Counted from the first letter of the stretch, positions 1-9,524 are shown. The stretch: DNA of 64,000 nt from CAWCWK01 sp963842125 (GCA_963842125.1 CAWJFE010000005.1:1860001-1924000), one strand, 5' to 3'. Notes: generated by a model not told the origin, from the letters alone. Numbers and translations: made by a program.

Positions 1-389
1 GCTTCCGGCGCGTACTGGGCTCGGAGGGTGCGAATGCACCCGGCAACCGCAATTTCGCGGGCGTGCGCGACCCCGTCATCGACGCGCTGATCGATGTCGC
101 GCTCGAAGCTGAGACGCTGGCCGAGCAGCAAGTGGCCGCGCGGGCCATCGACCGCGTCCACCGCGCGGGGCGGTACTGGATACCGCAATGGTACAAGCCC
201 TCGCACTTCATCGCCCTGTGGGATGAGTTCGAGCGTCCGCCGAATGCGCCCCCCTTCGCATTGACCGGCGCCTTGGGCGTCGCGATCTCGACCTGGTGGT
301 ATGACGAAGGCGGCATGGACAATCTGCCCGAAGTGGTCTTCGGTCCCGACGAGCAGCCGGGCGACGCCGCAGCTGCGGACGGGAACTGA
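1..389 (+). CDS. yejA: Peptide ABC transporter substrate-binding protein YejA, C-terminal part
   Basis: This is the C-terminal end of a family 5 extracellular solute-binding protein. The frame is already open at base 3, so the start lies left of the window and about 129 residues remain. The stretch with NFAGVRDPVIDALID, then RAGRYWIPQWYKPSH and STWWYD near the end, is typical of YejA, the periplasmic component of the YejABEF peptide/microcin C importer. The stop is followed within 3 bases by yejB, which fixes the assignment. Known for the family: it delivers oligopeptides to the inner-membrane permeases. The truncation is a window edge, not a gene defect. Confidence 0.9.
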   Translation, partial: FRRVLGSEGANAPGNRNFAGVRDPVIDALIDVALEAETLAEQQVAARAIDRVHRAGRYWIPQWYKPSHFIALWDEFERPPNAPPFALTGALGVAISTWWYDEGGMDNLPEVVFGPDEQPGDAAAADGN

Positions 390-392
390 TAC

Positions 393-1490
393 GTGGGCGC
401 CTACATACTCCGACGCCTGCTGTTGATGATCCCGACCGTGCTCGGGATCATGCTCATCAGCTTTGCCATCGTGCAGTTCGCACCGGGTGGCCCGATCGAG
501 CGCATCATCGCGCAGGTGCAGGGTACCGATGTCGATGCGACCGCGCGCATAGGCGGCGGAGGCGGCGGCGATACGCAGTCCGACCCCGGCGGCGGCGAGG
601 GTGGCTCGTCCTATAGAGGCGCCCAGGGGCTCGACCCCGAATTCATCGCCGAGTTGGAGCGCCAGTTCGGCTTCGACAAGCCGGCCTATGAGCGCTTCGC
701 CCTCATGCTCGGCAACTACCTGACCTTCGATTTCGGCGAGAGCTACTTCCGGGACATCTCGGTCATCGATCTCATCGTCGAGAAGATGCCGGTGTCGATC
801 TCGCTCGGGCTCTGGATGACGATCCTCAGCTACGGCATCTCCATACCCCTCGGCATCGCCAAGGCGGTGCGTGACGGCTCGCGCTTCGACGTTTGGACGT
901 CCGCCGTCGTCATCGTCGGCTACGCGATCCCGGGCTTCCTCTTCGCGATCCTTCTCATCGTCCTCTTCGCCGGCGGCTCCTTCTGGGACATCTTCCCCTT
1001 GCGCGGCCTAACGTCCGACAACTGGGACAGCCTCAACTGGTTCGAAAAGGCGCTCGACTACGCGTGGCATCTCGCCCTGCCGATCACCGCCATGGCCATC
1101 GGGGCCTTCGCTACGACGACGCTGCTGACCAAGAACTCGTTCCTCGACGAGATCCGCAAACAATACGTCCTCACCGCCCGCTCCAAGGGTCTGACCGAGC
1201 GGCAGGTCCTCTACGGCCACGTCTTCCGGAACGCGATGCTCATCATCATCGCCGGGTTCCCGGGCGCGTTCATCTCGGCCTTCTTCGCCGGCTCGCTCCT
1301 CATCGAGACGATCTTCTCGCTCGACGGGCTGGGGCTTCTCGGCTTCGAGAGCATCGTCAACCGGGACTATCCGGTCGTCTTCGCCACGCTCTACATCTTC
1401 TCGCTGCTCGGCCTCGTCGTGAATCTCATATCCGACCTCACCTATACCTGGATCGATCCCCGCATCGATTTCGAGTCGAGGCAGGTCTGA
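393..1490 (+). CDS. yejB: Peptide ABC transporter permease YejB
   Basis: Inner-membrane permease subunit of the YejABEF peptide importer, 365 residues with a GTG start 3 bases after yejA. The N-terminus has the classic first membrane helix of DppB/OppB-type permeases (LRRLLLMIPTVLGIMLISFA). A glycine-rich insert follows around residues 50-75, which is usual in YejB. The BPD_transp_1 domain covers the C-terminal half and contains the cytoplasmic EAA-like loop (ARSKGLTERQVLYGHVFRNA). The stop overlaps the yejE start by one base, so translation of the two permeases is probably coupled. Confidence 0.95.
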   Translation: MGAYILRRLLLMIPTVLGIMLISFAIVQFAPGGPIERIIAQVQGTDVDATARIGGGGGGDTQSDPGGGEGGSSYRGAQGLDPEFIAELERQFGFDKPAYERFALMLGNYLTFDFGESYFRDISVIDLIVEKMPVSISLGLWMTILSYGISIPLGIAKAVRDGSRFDVWTSAVVIVGYAIPGFLFAILLIVLFAGGSFWDIFPLRGLTSDNWDSLNWFEKALDYAWHLALPITAMAIGAFATTTLLTKNSFLDEIRKQYVLTARSKGLTERQVLYGHVFRNAMLIIIAGFPGAFISAFFAGSLLIETIFSLDGLGLLGFESIVNRDYPVVFATLYIFSLLGLVVNLISDLTYTWIDPRIDFESRQV

Positions 1491-2704
1491 TGGATCAGCG
1501 CGTGAACGACGACATCATCCGCGAAGGCTTGGGCCGCGATGCCGCGCCCCTCGACACGCAAACGCCGCTCCCCGGTCAGATCGAGCCGCCGGCAAAGCGC
1601 GAGCGCTTCACCCTCTCGCCGATCAACCGGCGCCGCTGGGACAGCTTTCGGGCGAACGGGCGCGGCTACTGGTCGCTCTGGCTCTTCCTCATCCTCTTCT
1701 TCGTCACGCTCGGTGCGGAGTTCATTGCCAACGACAAGCCCCTCGTCGCGCGCTTCGACGGCAATCTCTACTTCCCCGTCTTCGTCTCCTATGCGGAGAC
1801 CGAGTTCGGCGGCGACTTCGAGACGGAGGCAGAGTACCGCGACCCCTTCGTGCAGGAGTTGATCGAGGAGAACGGCTGGATGCTCTGGCCGCCGATCCGC
1901 TATTCCTACGACACCATCAACGCCGACCTGCCGACCCCCGCCCCGTCCGCGCCTTACTGGCTGCTCGACGAGGGCGTGGTCTGCATCGCCTATATGGAAG
2001 GCGCCGACGATCCGAACTGCGTGCTCGGCAACAAGAACTGGCTCGGCACGGACGATCAGGGCCGCGACGTCGCCGCCCGTCTCATCTACGGCTTCCGCAT
2101 CTCCGTCCTCTTCGGGCTGATCCTCACCATCCTCTCCTCAGTCGTCGGCGTCGCGGCGGGCGCGGTGCAGGGCTATTTCGGCGGCTGGGTCGATCTCGTC
2201 TTCCAGCGCTTCATCGAGGTCTGGACGTCCATCCCGACGCTCTACCTCCTCATCATCGTCGCCGCCGTCATCGAGCCCACGTTCTGGATATTGCTCGGCA
2301 TCCTCTTGCTCTTCTCGTGGGTGGCGCTCGTCGGCGTCGTGCGGGCCGAGTTCCTGAGAGGCCGCAATTTCGAATACGTCCGCGCCGCCCGCGCGCTTGG
2401 GCTCACCGACCGCCAGATCATGTGGAAGCACATCCTGCCCAACGCCATGGTCGCAACCCTCACCTTCATGCCCTTCATCCTCAACGGCTCGATCACGACG
2501 CTGACCAGCCTCGACTTCCTCGGCTTCGGCCTGCCCCCGGGCTCTCCCTCGCTGGGCGAATTGCTCGCGCAGGGCAAGTCGAACCTCCAGGCTCCCTGGC
2601 TCGGGCTGACCGGCTTCTTCGTCATCGCCATCATGCTGAGCCTTCTCATCTTCGTCGGCGAAGCCGTCCGCGATGCGTTCGACCCGAGGAAGACGTTCAC
2701 ATGA
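1490..2704 (+). CDS. yejE: Peptide ABC transporter permease YejE
   Basis: Second permease of the Yej importer, 404 residues. The ATG start overlaps the yejB stop (TGATGG). An N-terminal cytoplasmic tail and helix (GYWSLWLFLILFFVTLGAE) precede a long periplasmic region. Next come the NWLGTDDQGRDVAARLIYG motif of DppC/OppC-like proteins and the permease core with its EAA loop (ARALGLTDRQIMWKHILPNA). The open frame extends far upstream of 1490, but that part is out of frame with yejB and resembles nothing, so the start at 1490 is preferred. The stop overlaps yejF by 4 bases. Confidence 0.95.
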   Translation: MDQRVNDDIIREGLGRDAAPLDTQTPLPGQIEPPAKRERFTLSPINRRRWDSFRANGRGYWSLWLFLILFFVTLGAEFIANDKPLVARFDGNLYFPVFVSYAETEFGGDFETEAEYRDPFVQELIEENGWMLWPPIRYSYDTINADLPTPAPSAPYWLLDEGVVCIAYMEGADDPNCVLGNKNWLGTDDQGRDVAARLIYGFRISVLFGLILTILSSVVGVAAGAVQGYFGGWVDLVFQRFIEVWTSIPTLYLLIIVAAVIEPTFWILLGILLLFSWVALVGVVRAEFLRGRNFEYVRAARALGLTDRQIMWKHILPNAMVATLTFMPFILNGSITTLTSLDFLGFGLPPGSPSLGELLAQGKSNLQAPWLGLTGFFVIAIMLSLLIFVGEAVRDAFDPRKTFT

Positions 2705-4335
2705 GTCTCTTGGACGTGAAGAACCTCGCCGTCGGCTTCCGCCAGGCCGGCGAGGAGACGATCGCCGTCAAGGGCATCGATTTCCATATCGACAAGGGCG
2801 AGACGCTGGCGCTCGTCGGTGAGTCCGGGTCGGGCAAGTCCGTGTCGGCTCTCTCGATCCTCAAGCTTCTGCCCTACCCGTCCGCCTTCCACCCCTCGGG
2901 TGAGGTGCGCTTCGAGGGCCAGGACCTCATCGCCCTCGATGAGAAGGCGATGCGCAAGGTGCGCGGCAACAAGATCTCGATCATCTTCCAAGAGCCGATG
3001 ACTTCGCTCAACCCGCTTCATACGATCGAGCGGCAGATCGGCGAAGTGCTGGACATCCATCGGGGGCTGTCGAAATCGGCCGCGCGCGAGCGCACGCTCG
3101 AACTCCTCCACGCCGTCGGCATTCGCGAGCCTGAAAAGCGGCTTGGGTCCTACCCGCATCAGCTGTCGGGCGGGCAAAGGCAGCGTGTGATGATCGCGCT
3201 CGCGCTCGCCAACGAACCCGATCTCCTCATCGCCGACGAGCCGACGACGGCGCTCGATGTCACGGTCCAGGCGCAGATCCTCGAACTGCTCAAAGATCTG
3301 CAGGTCAAGTTCGGGATGGCCGTCCTCCTCATCACGCATGATCTCGGCATCGTGCGGAAGGTCGCCGACCGCGTCTGCGTGATGACGGATGGCGAGATCG
3401 TGGAACATGGGCCGACGGAGAGGATCTTCACCGACCCGCAGCACGCCTACACACGCCATCTCCTCGCGGCCGAACCGAAGGGCGATCCGCCCGAGGCCGA
3501 CCTGACCGCGGCCGAGATCGTCTCGACCGACGACCTCAAGGTCTGGTTCCCGATCAAGACGGGCTTCCTCAGGCGCACGACCGACTACGTGAAGGCCGTC
3601 GACGGCATCTCGCTCACATTGCGCGAGGGCCAGACCCTTGGCGTGGTCGGAGAATCGGGGTCGGGCAAGACCACGCTAGGGCTCGCCATCCTCCGCCTCA
3701 TCTCGTCGGAGGGACCGATCGTCTATCTCGGTCAACGGATCGACGAGAAGAGTTTCAAGGAGATGCGCCCGCTTCGCCGCGACATGCAGGTGGTCTTCCA
3801 GGACCCTTACGGTTCGCTCTCCCCGCGCCTTTCGATCAGCGGCATCGTCGAGGAAGGGTTGCTTCAGCTCAATCCCGATATGAGCCGAGCCGATCGCCGC
3901 GCGCGCGTCGCACAGGCGCTGACGGAGGTCGGGCTCGATCCGTCCGCTCAGGATCGCTATCCGCACGAGTTCTCCGGCGGCCAACGCCAGCGCATCGCCA
4001 TCGCGCGCGCCATGGTGCTCAACCCGAAATTCGTGATGCTGGACGAACCGACCTCCGCGCTCGACATGTCGGTCCAGGCACAGATCGTCGATCTGCTGCG
4101 CGCGCTTCAGGACAAGCACCGCCTCGCCTACCTCTTCATCAGCCACGATCTCAAGGTCGTCCGCGCGCTCGCCAACGAGGTCATCGTCATGCGGCTCGGT
4201 AAAGTGGTCGAGCAGGGCACGGCAAAGGAGATCTTCGAGAACCCGCAGACCGACTATACCAAGGCCCTCATGGCCGCCGCCTTCGACATGGCCGCCGCCG
4301 ACATAGACGAGGCCGAGCTGGCCGTCGCGCAGTGA
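2701..4335 (+). CDS. yejF: Peptide ABC transporter ATPase YejF (two fused ATPase domains)
   Basis: 544-residue ATP-binding subunit with two complete ABC cassettes in one chain, as expected for YejF (Dpp systems use two separate proteins). Cassette 1 has Walker A GESGSGKS, signature LSGGQRQRV, Walker B LLIADEPTTALD and the switch His (LLITHDLG). Cassette 2 has GESGSGKTT, FSGGQRQRI, VMLDEPTSALD and ISHDL. Each cassette is followed by the oligopeptide-type C-terminal extension. The ATG lies inside the yejE stop (ATGA at 2701-2704), so this is the last Yej subunit of a single operon. Confidence 0.96.
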   Translation: MSLLDVKNLAVGFRQAGEETIAVKGIDFHIDKGETLALVGESGSGKSVSALSILKLLPYPSAFHPSGEVRFEGQDLIALDEKAMRKVRGNKISIIFQEPMTSLNPLHTIERQIGEVLDIHRGLSKSAARERTLELLHAVGIREPEKRLGSYPHQLSGGQRQRVMIALALANEPDLLIADEPTTALDVTVQAQILELLKDLQVKFGMAVLLITHDLGIVRKVADRVCVMTDGEIVEHGPTERIFTDPQHAYTRHLLAAEPKGDPPEADLTAAEIVSTDDLKVWFPIKTGFLRRTTDYVKAVDGISLTLREGQTLGVVGESGSGKTTLGLAILRLISSEGPIVYLGQRIDEKSFKEMRPLRRDMQVVFQDPYGSLSPRLSISGIVEEGLLQLNPDMSRADRRARVAQALTEVGLDPSAQDRYPHEFSGGQRQRIAIARAMVLNPKFVMLDEPTSALDMSVQAQIVDLLRALQDKHRLAYLFISHDLKVVRALANEVIVMRLGKVVEQGTAKEIFENPQTDYTKALMAAAFDMAAADIDEAELAVAQ

Positions 4336-4943
4336 GCGAGACGCTCGAAGATCGCGCGGCCGACATCGTCGTCCACAGCGAGGAGACGCTGTCGGGCGGC
4401 TTTTGGCACGTCTTCAAGGCAGACGTTACGCTGCGGGATCCCTCAGGCGACGTTCGCTTCACGCGCGAGGTGCTTGATGTCGGGAAGGTCGCGGTCGTCC
4501 TGCCCTACGATCCGGTGCGTGACGAGGTGGTGCTCCTGCGCCAATACCGCCACGCGGCCCAGATCGCGACGGGTGCGGGTGATCTCATCGAGACCGTCGC
4601 CGGCCTCGTCGATCCGGGCGAGTCGGTGGAGGCCGCCGCACGGCGCGAGCTTGGCGAAGAGGTCGGTCTGACGGCATCTGCGCTGCATTTTCTCGTCGAG
4701 TCCCTTCCCGCAGCCGGCGTCTTGACCGAGCGCACGTTCACTTATGTCGCGCATGTCGACGTATCCGCGCTGCCCGCACAGGCCGGTCTCGCTTCGGAAA
4801 CCGAGATCATCCGGCCCTTCGCCGTCCCTGCCGACGAGGCGATCGAAGCCGCGTTCGCGGGCCGGTTCCGCAACGCCCACGCGCTGCTTGCGCTTATGGC
4901 CTTCTCTCGCCAGCACGCCAGCCTGCGCCGGGCGTGGAGTTAG
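4332..4943 (+). CDS. Nudix hydrolase, ADP-ribose pyrophosphatase type
   Basis: 203-residue Nudix hydrolase with a GTG start that overlaps the yejF stop (GTGA). The Nudix box spans about residues 96-118 and has all consensus positions: G, then E, then RELGEEVG. The VLPYDPVRDEVVLLRQYRHA segment before it is typical of ADP-sugar pyrophosphatases (NudF-like), which hydrolyse ADP-ribose or ADP-sugars to AMP and the sugar phosphate. Coupling to yejF suggests co-transcription, but no functional link to peptide uptake is evident. The exact substrate cannot be read from the sequence. Confidence 0.85.
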   Translation: MSETLEDRAADIVVHSEETLSGGFWHVFKADVTLRDPSGDVRFTREVLDVGKVAVVLPYDPVRDEVVLLRQYRHAAQIATGAGDLIETVAGLVDPGESVEAAARRELGEEVGLTASALHFLVESLPAAGVLTERTFTYVAHVDVSALPAQAGLASETEIIRPFAVPADEAIEAAFAGRFRNAHALLALMAFSRQHASLRRAWS

Positions 4944-4950
4944 GCGAGCG

Positions 4951-5889
4951 ATGTCACTCGCCCTCGTCGCGCCGGAGTGGGATCAGGACTATTGGCTCCG
5001 TGCGTTGCGCGCGCTCGCACCCGACCGCGACATTCAGGTGTGGCCCGACATCCCCCGCCCAGAGGACGTGCGATACGCGCTGACGTGGAAGCCGCCGCAG
5101 GCACTCTGGCCACAGCTGCCGAACCTCGAAGGCATCGTCAACCTAGGCGCGGGGGTCGATGCGCTGATGTCCGACCCGCTCGTGCCGGACGTGCCCATCG
5201 CACGCTGCGTCGATCCCGATCTCAGCGCGCGAATGGCTGAGTACGTCACGCTGCACTGCCTTGCCCACGTTCGTGACGTCGCGGCGGACGCGGCGGCGCA
5301 GCGTGATGCGACGTGGAGGCCACGCCTCTCGCGGGCGGCGTCGGATGTCTGCGTCGGCCTCCTCGGTCTCGGCACACTGGCCGAAGCGTGTACGAAACCG
5401 CTTCTCTCGCTTGGCTTCGACGTCGTCGGCTGGTCGCGCAGTCGGCGTGAGATCGCGGGCGTCGAGAGCTATGCCGGCGAGGCGGAACGCGCCGCATTCC
5501 TCGCGCGAACCGACATCCTCGTCGCGCTGCTGCCGTTGACGGCCGAGACGCGCGGCATTCTCGGCGCGGACCTCTTCGCCGAACTGCGCAGATCCCCGGA
5601 CCATGCGCCGTCCCTCATCAATGTCGGGCGGGGCGGGCTCCAGGTCGAAGCGGACATTCTCGCCGCGCTCGATGACGGCACGCTCGACTTCGCGACGCTC
5701 GACGTCTTCGAGCCGGAGCCCCTGCCGCCAGCCAATCCGCTCTGGCACCACCCCCGGGTGCGGATTACGCCCCACGTCTCGGCGACCAGCGCGCCGGAGG
5801 CACTGGCCGCCTATGTGCTGCGACAGGTCGCGCACATGGAGGGAGGCGAAGGGCCTGAGCATCCCGTCGACCGGGCACGCGGCTATTGA
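4951..5889 (+). CDS. D-isomer-specific 2-hydroxyacid dehydrogenase, glyoxylate/hydroxypyruvate reductase type
   Basis: 312-residue NAD(P)-dependent 2-hydroxyacid dehydrogenase of the GhrA type. The nucleotide-binding motif is GLLGLGTLAEA. The active-site Arg lies in INVGRGG, the Glu in DVFEPEPLP and the His in ITPHVSA, so the catalytic triad is complete. Known for the family: cytosolic reduction of glyoxylate or hydroxypyruvate to glycolate or glycerate. It starts 7 bases after the Nudix gene and probably belongs to the same transcript. Glyoxylate is also the end product of the ureidoglycolate lyase 46 kb away, but linking the two would be speculation. Confidence 0.85.
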   Translation: MSLALVAPEWDQDYWLRALRALAPDRDIQVWPDIPRPEDVRYALTWKPPQALWPQLPNLEGIVNLGAGVDALMSDPLVPDVPIARCVDPDLSARMAEYVTLHCLAHVRDVAADAAAQRDATWRPRLSRAASDVCVGLLGLGTLAEACTKPLLSLGFDVVGWSRSRREIAGVESYAGEAERAAFLARTDILVALLPLTAETRGILGADLFAELRRSPDHAPSLINVGRGGLQVEADILAALDDGTLDFATLDVFEPEPLPPANPLWHHPRVRITPHVSATSAPEALAAYVLRQVAHMEGGEGPEHPVDRARGY

Positions 5890-5892
5890 GCG

Positions 5893-6801
5893 TCAGGGTC
5901 TGCGATAGCTGGAGACGAACGTGCCCCCTAGCTCCAGCCGGCCAACCGTTTCAGCCAGGGGTTCGATAGCGACCGCCATGTGATGCGCGTTGGCGTGCAG
6001 CAGCCGCACCTCATCGAGCATGATGCCGATATGGCCCGGCCAGAAGACGAGATCGCCATGCTGCAGATCGTCTTCGCTGATAGCGGTGCCGACAGCTGCT
6101 ACGCCATCCACACGCCCCTCCTGCATGTCCGTATCGCGTGGACAAGCCTTCCCGGCCGCTTCGAGACCGAACTGGACGAGGGCGGAGCAATCGAGCCCAT
6201 CGCTCGACCGGCCGCCCCAAAGATAGGGCACCCCGAGGAACGTCCTGGCTACGGCGGCGTGATCGCGGACCGGCCGATCTATCGGCGCGACGTGCCGCGC
6301 ATAGACGTAGCCGCCGCCCACCACAGGCAAGGCATCGCCCGTCGCACCGCTCAAAGAAACCGCGTCACCGATGACGCAAACCCGCGCGCCGTAGGTAAGG
6401 CGCAGTATCGGCGGTGGCTTCATGCTCGTCGCAGGGACATCCGTCGTGCCGGTCTCGGGGTAGAGATGGGTCGCGAGCGCCGTCACGACGTGGGTCGCAT
6501 CAGGACCGCGATCCGTGACAGCGGCGGCGTCGACGTAGCCGACATACCCATCCCGCTCCGAGCGCAGCCAGGCCCAGCCCCGCGCAATCTCGAAGACTTC
6601 GACAGGCTCGCCGAAGAGCAGTTCCGTGTCGGAGCCCACGCCAGCGTCGGCACGTCCGCGCAGTGGAACCGACGGCGAGACGATCTGCATGGCCCGCGGC
6701 GCTACGAACCTCTCCGCATCGGCCTCTCCGCGCAGGCGTATGTCCGCGAGGTCCGGTCGGGCGGCGCGAAGACGTCTGTCGGTCGGAAAAGCCCCGATCA
6801 C
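5893..6801 (-). CDS. NlpC/P60 family cell-wall hydrolase with SH3-like domains
   Basis: 302-residue NlpC/P60 protein. Residues about 50-175 contain two bacterial SH3-like segments (FEIARGWAWLRSERDGYVGYV). The C-terminal third is the cysteine peptidase, with the nucleophile Cys205 in GLDCSALVQ and the His in PGHIGIM. Family role: cleavage of gamma-D-Glu-diaminopimelate or related peptidoglycan peptide bonds. No classical signal peptide is visible. The GTG start overlaps the stop of the upstream M17 aminopeptidase (GTGA). This pairing of aminopeptidase and NlpC/P60 protein recurs in alphaproteobacteria and fits cytosolic processing of recycled muropeptides. Confidence 0.85.
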   Translation of the reverse strand: MIGAFPTDRRLRAARPDLADIRLRGEADAERFVAPRAMQIVSPSVPLRGRADAGVGSDTELLFGEPVEVFEIARGWAWLRSERDGYVGYVDAAAVTDRGPDATHVVTALATHLYPETGTTDVPATSMKPPPILRLTYGARVCVIGDAVSLSGATGDALPVVGGGYVYARHVAPIDRPVRDHAAVARTFLGVPYLWGGRSSDGLDCSALVQFGLEAAGKACPRDTDMQEGRVDGVAAVGTAISEDDLQHGDLVFWPGHIGIMLDEVRLLHANAHHMAVAIEPLAETVGRLELGGTFVSSYRRP

Positions 6802-8174
6802 GCGCCGGCGCGGCCATACCGCTCTTCGATCAGCGCATAGAGCGCGCGGATGCCCTGCGCCTCGCCGCCTTCGGGGCGGCCGGGGCGGGCGGTGGCGTTC
6901 CAGCCGAAGATATCGAGATGGACCCAGGATTTCGCACCGCCGACGAAGCGCTTGAGAAAGAGGGCGGCGGTAACGGAGCCGGCGAAGGGTTGCGAGGAGA
7001 TGTGACTGATGTCGGCGACCTTGCTCGTCAGCCAGGGCTCGTAGCCGGCCCAGAGCGGCATCGGCCAGAGCGGATCGCAGACCGTTGCAGCATGACGCGA
7101 AAGGTCGGCGCGCAGGCTCTCGTCATCGGTATAGAACGGCATGACTTCGGGGCCGAGCGCTACGCGGGCCGCGCCCGTCAGCGTCGCGAGATCGGCGAGA
7201 AGGTCTGGTTCCTCCTCGCAGGCGAGGTCGAGCGCGTCGGCGAGAACGAGCCGACCTTCCGCATCCGTATTGCCGATCTCGACGGACAGGCCCTTGCGCG
7301 AGCGCAGCACGTCTCCGGGGCGAAAGGCGGACCCGTCGATGGCGTTCTCGACGGCGGGAACGAGAACACGCAGGCGTACGGCCAGACCGGCCGCCATGAT
7401 CATCTGCGCGAGCGCCAGGGCATTGGCCGCGCCGCCCATGTCCTTCTTCATATTGCGCATCGCGCTGGCCGGCTTGATGTCGAGCCCGCCCGTGTCGAAG
7501 ACCACGCCCTTGCCGACGAGCGTGACCTTCGGGGCATCCTCCGCACCCCAGATCAGATCGATCAGGCGCGGCGCGCGGGGGCTGGCGCGGCCGACGGCGT
7601 GGATCATCGGGAAGCCACCCTCCAGCGCCTCGCCCTTGACGACCGTGACCGTGGCGGAATGGGTGCGGGCCAGCCCCTTCGCGTGGGCTTCCAGCTCGTC
7701 GGGACCCATATCGTTGGCGGGCGTGTTGACGAGATCGCGCGCGAGGGTGACGCCGTCCGCCAGGCGTTGGAGGCGATCTGCATCGGCCGAAGGCGGGAGG
7801 ACGAGGCGGGTCTCAGGCTGCGGAGGCGCATCGCGGTAGCGCTCGAAGCGATAGGCGGCGAGAGCCCAGGCGAGGAGACCCGTCTCCTCGTCCGCCAGCG
7901 GCTGCCCAAGCACGTAGTCGCCAGCCGGCAAGGCCGGGCGCAGGACTGCCGGCCAGAATGGGTCCGCGAGTTCGGCGACGTGGAGGACGGCGTCCAACCC
8001 CGCCCCCCCTTCCCCGGGTACGAGCAGCGTTCCGCGCTTTGCCTCGGCGAAACCGGACGCCTCGGCCCACCGTTTAGCGGCACCGCCAAGGGCATCGAGC
8101 AGAGATGCGAGATCGTCGGCCAGCACCGCGTGAACGATCGTGGCCGGGCTGTCGTGCGGAGCGAAATGCGTCAT
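6798..8174 (-). CDS. M17 family leucyl aminopeptidase
   Basis: 458-residue metallo-aminopeptidase of family M17. The signature NTDAEGRLVLADAL is perfect and supplies metal ligands. Upstream, GKGVVFDTGGLDIKP and MKKDMGG supply the other ligands and the catalytic Lys. The N-terminal domain is short and divergent, as in the shorter alphaproteobacterial branch of the family (E. coli PepA has about 500 residues). Role: removal of N-terminal residues from peptides in the cytosol. Translation appears coupled to the downstream NlpC/P60 gene, which suggests a peptide-turnover pair. Confidence 0.92.
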   Translation of the reverse strand: MTHFAPHDSPATIVHAVLADDLASLLDALGGAAKRWAEASGFAEAKRGTLLVPGEGGAGLDAVLHVAELADPFWPAVLRPALPAGDYVLGQPLADEETGLLAWALAAYRFERYRDAPPQPETRLVLPPSADADRLQRLADGVTLARDLVNTPANDMGPDELEAHAKGLARTHSATVTVVKGEALEGGFPMIHAVGRASPRAPRLIDLIWGAEDAPKVTLVGKGVVFDTGGLDIKPASAMRNMKKDMGGAANALALAQMIMAAGLAVRLRVLVPAVENAIDGSAFRPGDVLRSRKGLSVEIGNTDAEGRLVLADALDLACEEEPDLLADLATLTGAARVALGPEVMPFYTDDESLRADLSRHAATVCDPLWPMPLWAGYEPWLTSKVADISHISSQPFAGSVTAALFLKRFVGGAKSWVHLDIFGWNATARPGRPEGGEAQGIRALYALIEERYGRAGA

Positions 8175-8307
8175 GCGGGGATGGGACTTTCCATGGGAAA
8201 CGCGACGAGTGCCCCGATCCGGGACGCCGATCTTAGTCGAGGATTATCCCTAACGAGAGATAACGCCAAGACGTCCAAAGGCTTTGTAAACGGGACGGGA
8301 GAGATAT

Positions 8308-9045
8308 ATGCCTCGATCACGACCCGCCATTGCCCTTACCCTCGTGGCAACCGCCGGACTGATGGCGGCCTGCGTGGGGCCGTTCGATCGGCCGACACCA
8401 ACGGCGCAGGTGAACTACTCGCAAGCCCCGGCCAGCGACGCGCGGATGCGGCAGATCGCCGATGCGTGGGGCAAGCGCTTCACCAAGGACAAGACCGACA
8501 CCAAGGCCGCGCTCAACTACGCGGCGGCGCTCGACCAGCTCGGCCAGGAAGATACGGCCGTCGCGGTTCTCGAGCAGGCCGCGATGCGCAACCCGAAGGA
8601 CCGCACGCTCCTCGCCTCCTATGGCAAGGCGCTCAACAAGGTCGGCCGGTCGGACCAGGCGCTGCAAGTTCTCTCGAAGGCCGATACGCCGGAGGCGCCG
8701 GACTGGAAAGTGCTCTCCGCGCAAGGCGTCTCGCTCGATCAGATGGGGAGCCACGCGCAAGCGCAGGCCGTGTATGAGCGGGCCCTCAAGATCGCGCCGA
8801 ACGAGCCGCGCATTCTCAGCAATTACGGCCTGTCGCTCGCGCTGACCAAGGACCTTGACCAAGCCGAGGCCATGCTTCGCCGGGCTTCGCAGCTAAGCGA
8901 CGATCCGCGCGTCTGGCAGAACCTGGCGCTCGTCCTCGGCCTCCAGGGGCGCACCGAGGAAGCCGAGCACGTCGCGGCCCGGCACCTCTCCGGCGCCGAA
9001 GCCGCGTCCAACGCGGACTATGTGAAGACGCTGCGGGGCAGCTGA
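8308..9045 (+). CDS. Tetratricopeptide-repeat lipoprotein, TadD-like
   Basis: 245-residue protein. It starts with a lipoprotein signal peptide whose lipobox is LMAAC, giving a predicted lipidated Cys22. At least four TPR units follow (for example AALNYAAALDQLGQEDTAVAV and ILSNYGLSLALTKDLDQAEAM). This matches the TadD/TPR proteins of tight-adherence pilus systems and related outer-membrane TPR lipoproteins. No other tad gene is in the window, so a pilus role cannot be claimed. The ATG has a purine-rich GGGAGAG a few bases upstream. The gene converges on trxA. Confidence 0.8.
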   Translation: MPRSRPAIALTLVATAGLMAACVGPFDRPTPTAQVNYSQAPASDARMRQIADAWGKRFTKDKTDTKAALNYAAALDQLGQEDTAVAVLEQAAMRNPKDRTLLASYGKALNKVGRSDQALQVLSKADTPEAPDWKVLSAQGVSLDQMGSHAQAQAVYERALKIAPNEPRILSNYGLSLALTKDLDQAEAMLRRASQLSDDPRVWQNLALVLGLQGRTEEAEHVAARHLSGAEAASNADYVKTLRGS

Positions 9046-9066
9046 ACCGCCCCCCCCCTTCGTCGC

Positions 9067-9390
9067 TCAGGCGACCTGCGTGTTGACCCAGTCGACCAGT
9101 GCGCCCTTGGGACGAACGCCGGTCGCGGTGTCGATGAGCGCGCCGTCCTTGAAGAGCATCAACGTCGGGATCGCACGCACGCCGTATTGACCCGGCGTGT
9201 TGGGGTTCTCGTCGATATTGACCTTTACCACCTTCACCTTGCCGGCCATCTCCTCGGAGATCGCATCGAGCGACGGCGCGAGCTGCTTGCAGGGCCCGCA
9301 CCACTCCGCCCAAAAATCGACGAGCACGGGCGTGTCGGACTTCAGAACGTCGGCGTCGAAGCTTGCGTCGGTAGCGGTGTGCGTGGCCAT
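9067..9390 (-). CDS. trxA: Thioredoxin
   Basis: 107-residue cytosolic thioredoxin. The redox motif is WCGPC, within FWAEWCGPCKQL, and the cis-proline loop is AIPTL. Length and fold match TrxA. It reduces disulfides in ribonucleotide reductase, PAPS reductase and, via other enzymes, oxidised proteins. An AGGAG ribosome-binding site lies just upstream of the ATG. It sits 134 bases downstream of addA on the same strand. The addB-addA-trxA order is also found downstream of the chvG region in Brucella and rhizobia. Confidence 0.97.
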   Translation of the reverse strand: MATHTATDASFDADVLKSDTPVLVDFWAEWCGPCKQLAPSLDAISEEMAGKVKVVKVNIDENPNTPGQYGVRAIPTLMLFKDGALIDTATGVRPKGALVDWVNTQVA

Positions 9391-9524
9391 GGGACTTCTC
9401 CTGCGGTGGGACCGGTCACGGCCCCGGTGGGGTCATCGGACCTATGGACGAGACCGGGACGCGTCAAGGCCGCCCTACGGCCTATCCCCGACACGATGAG
9501 GAGAGCGGTGCGTGAGCGTGGCCG

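Noticed and set aside
893..1489. Long upstream extension of the yejE frame inside yejB
   Set aside because: The extension is Arg-rich and out of frame with yejB; the ATG at 1490 gives a normal YejE.
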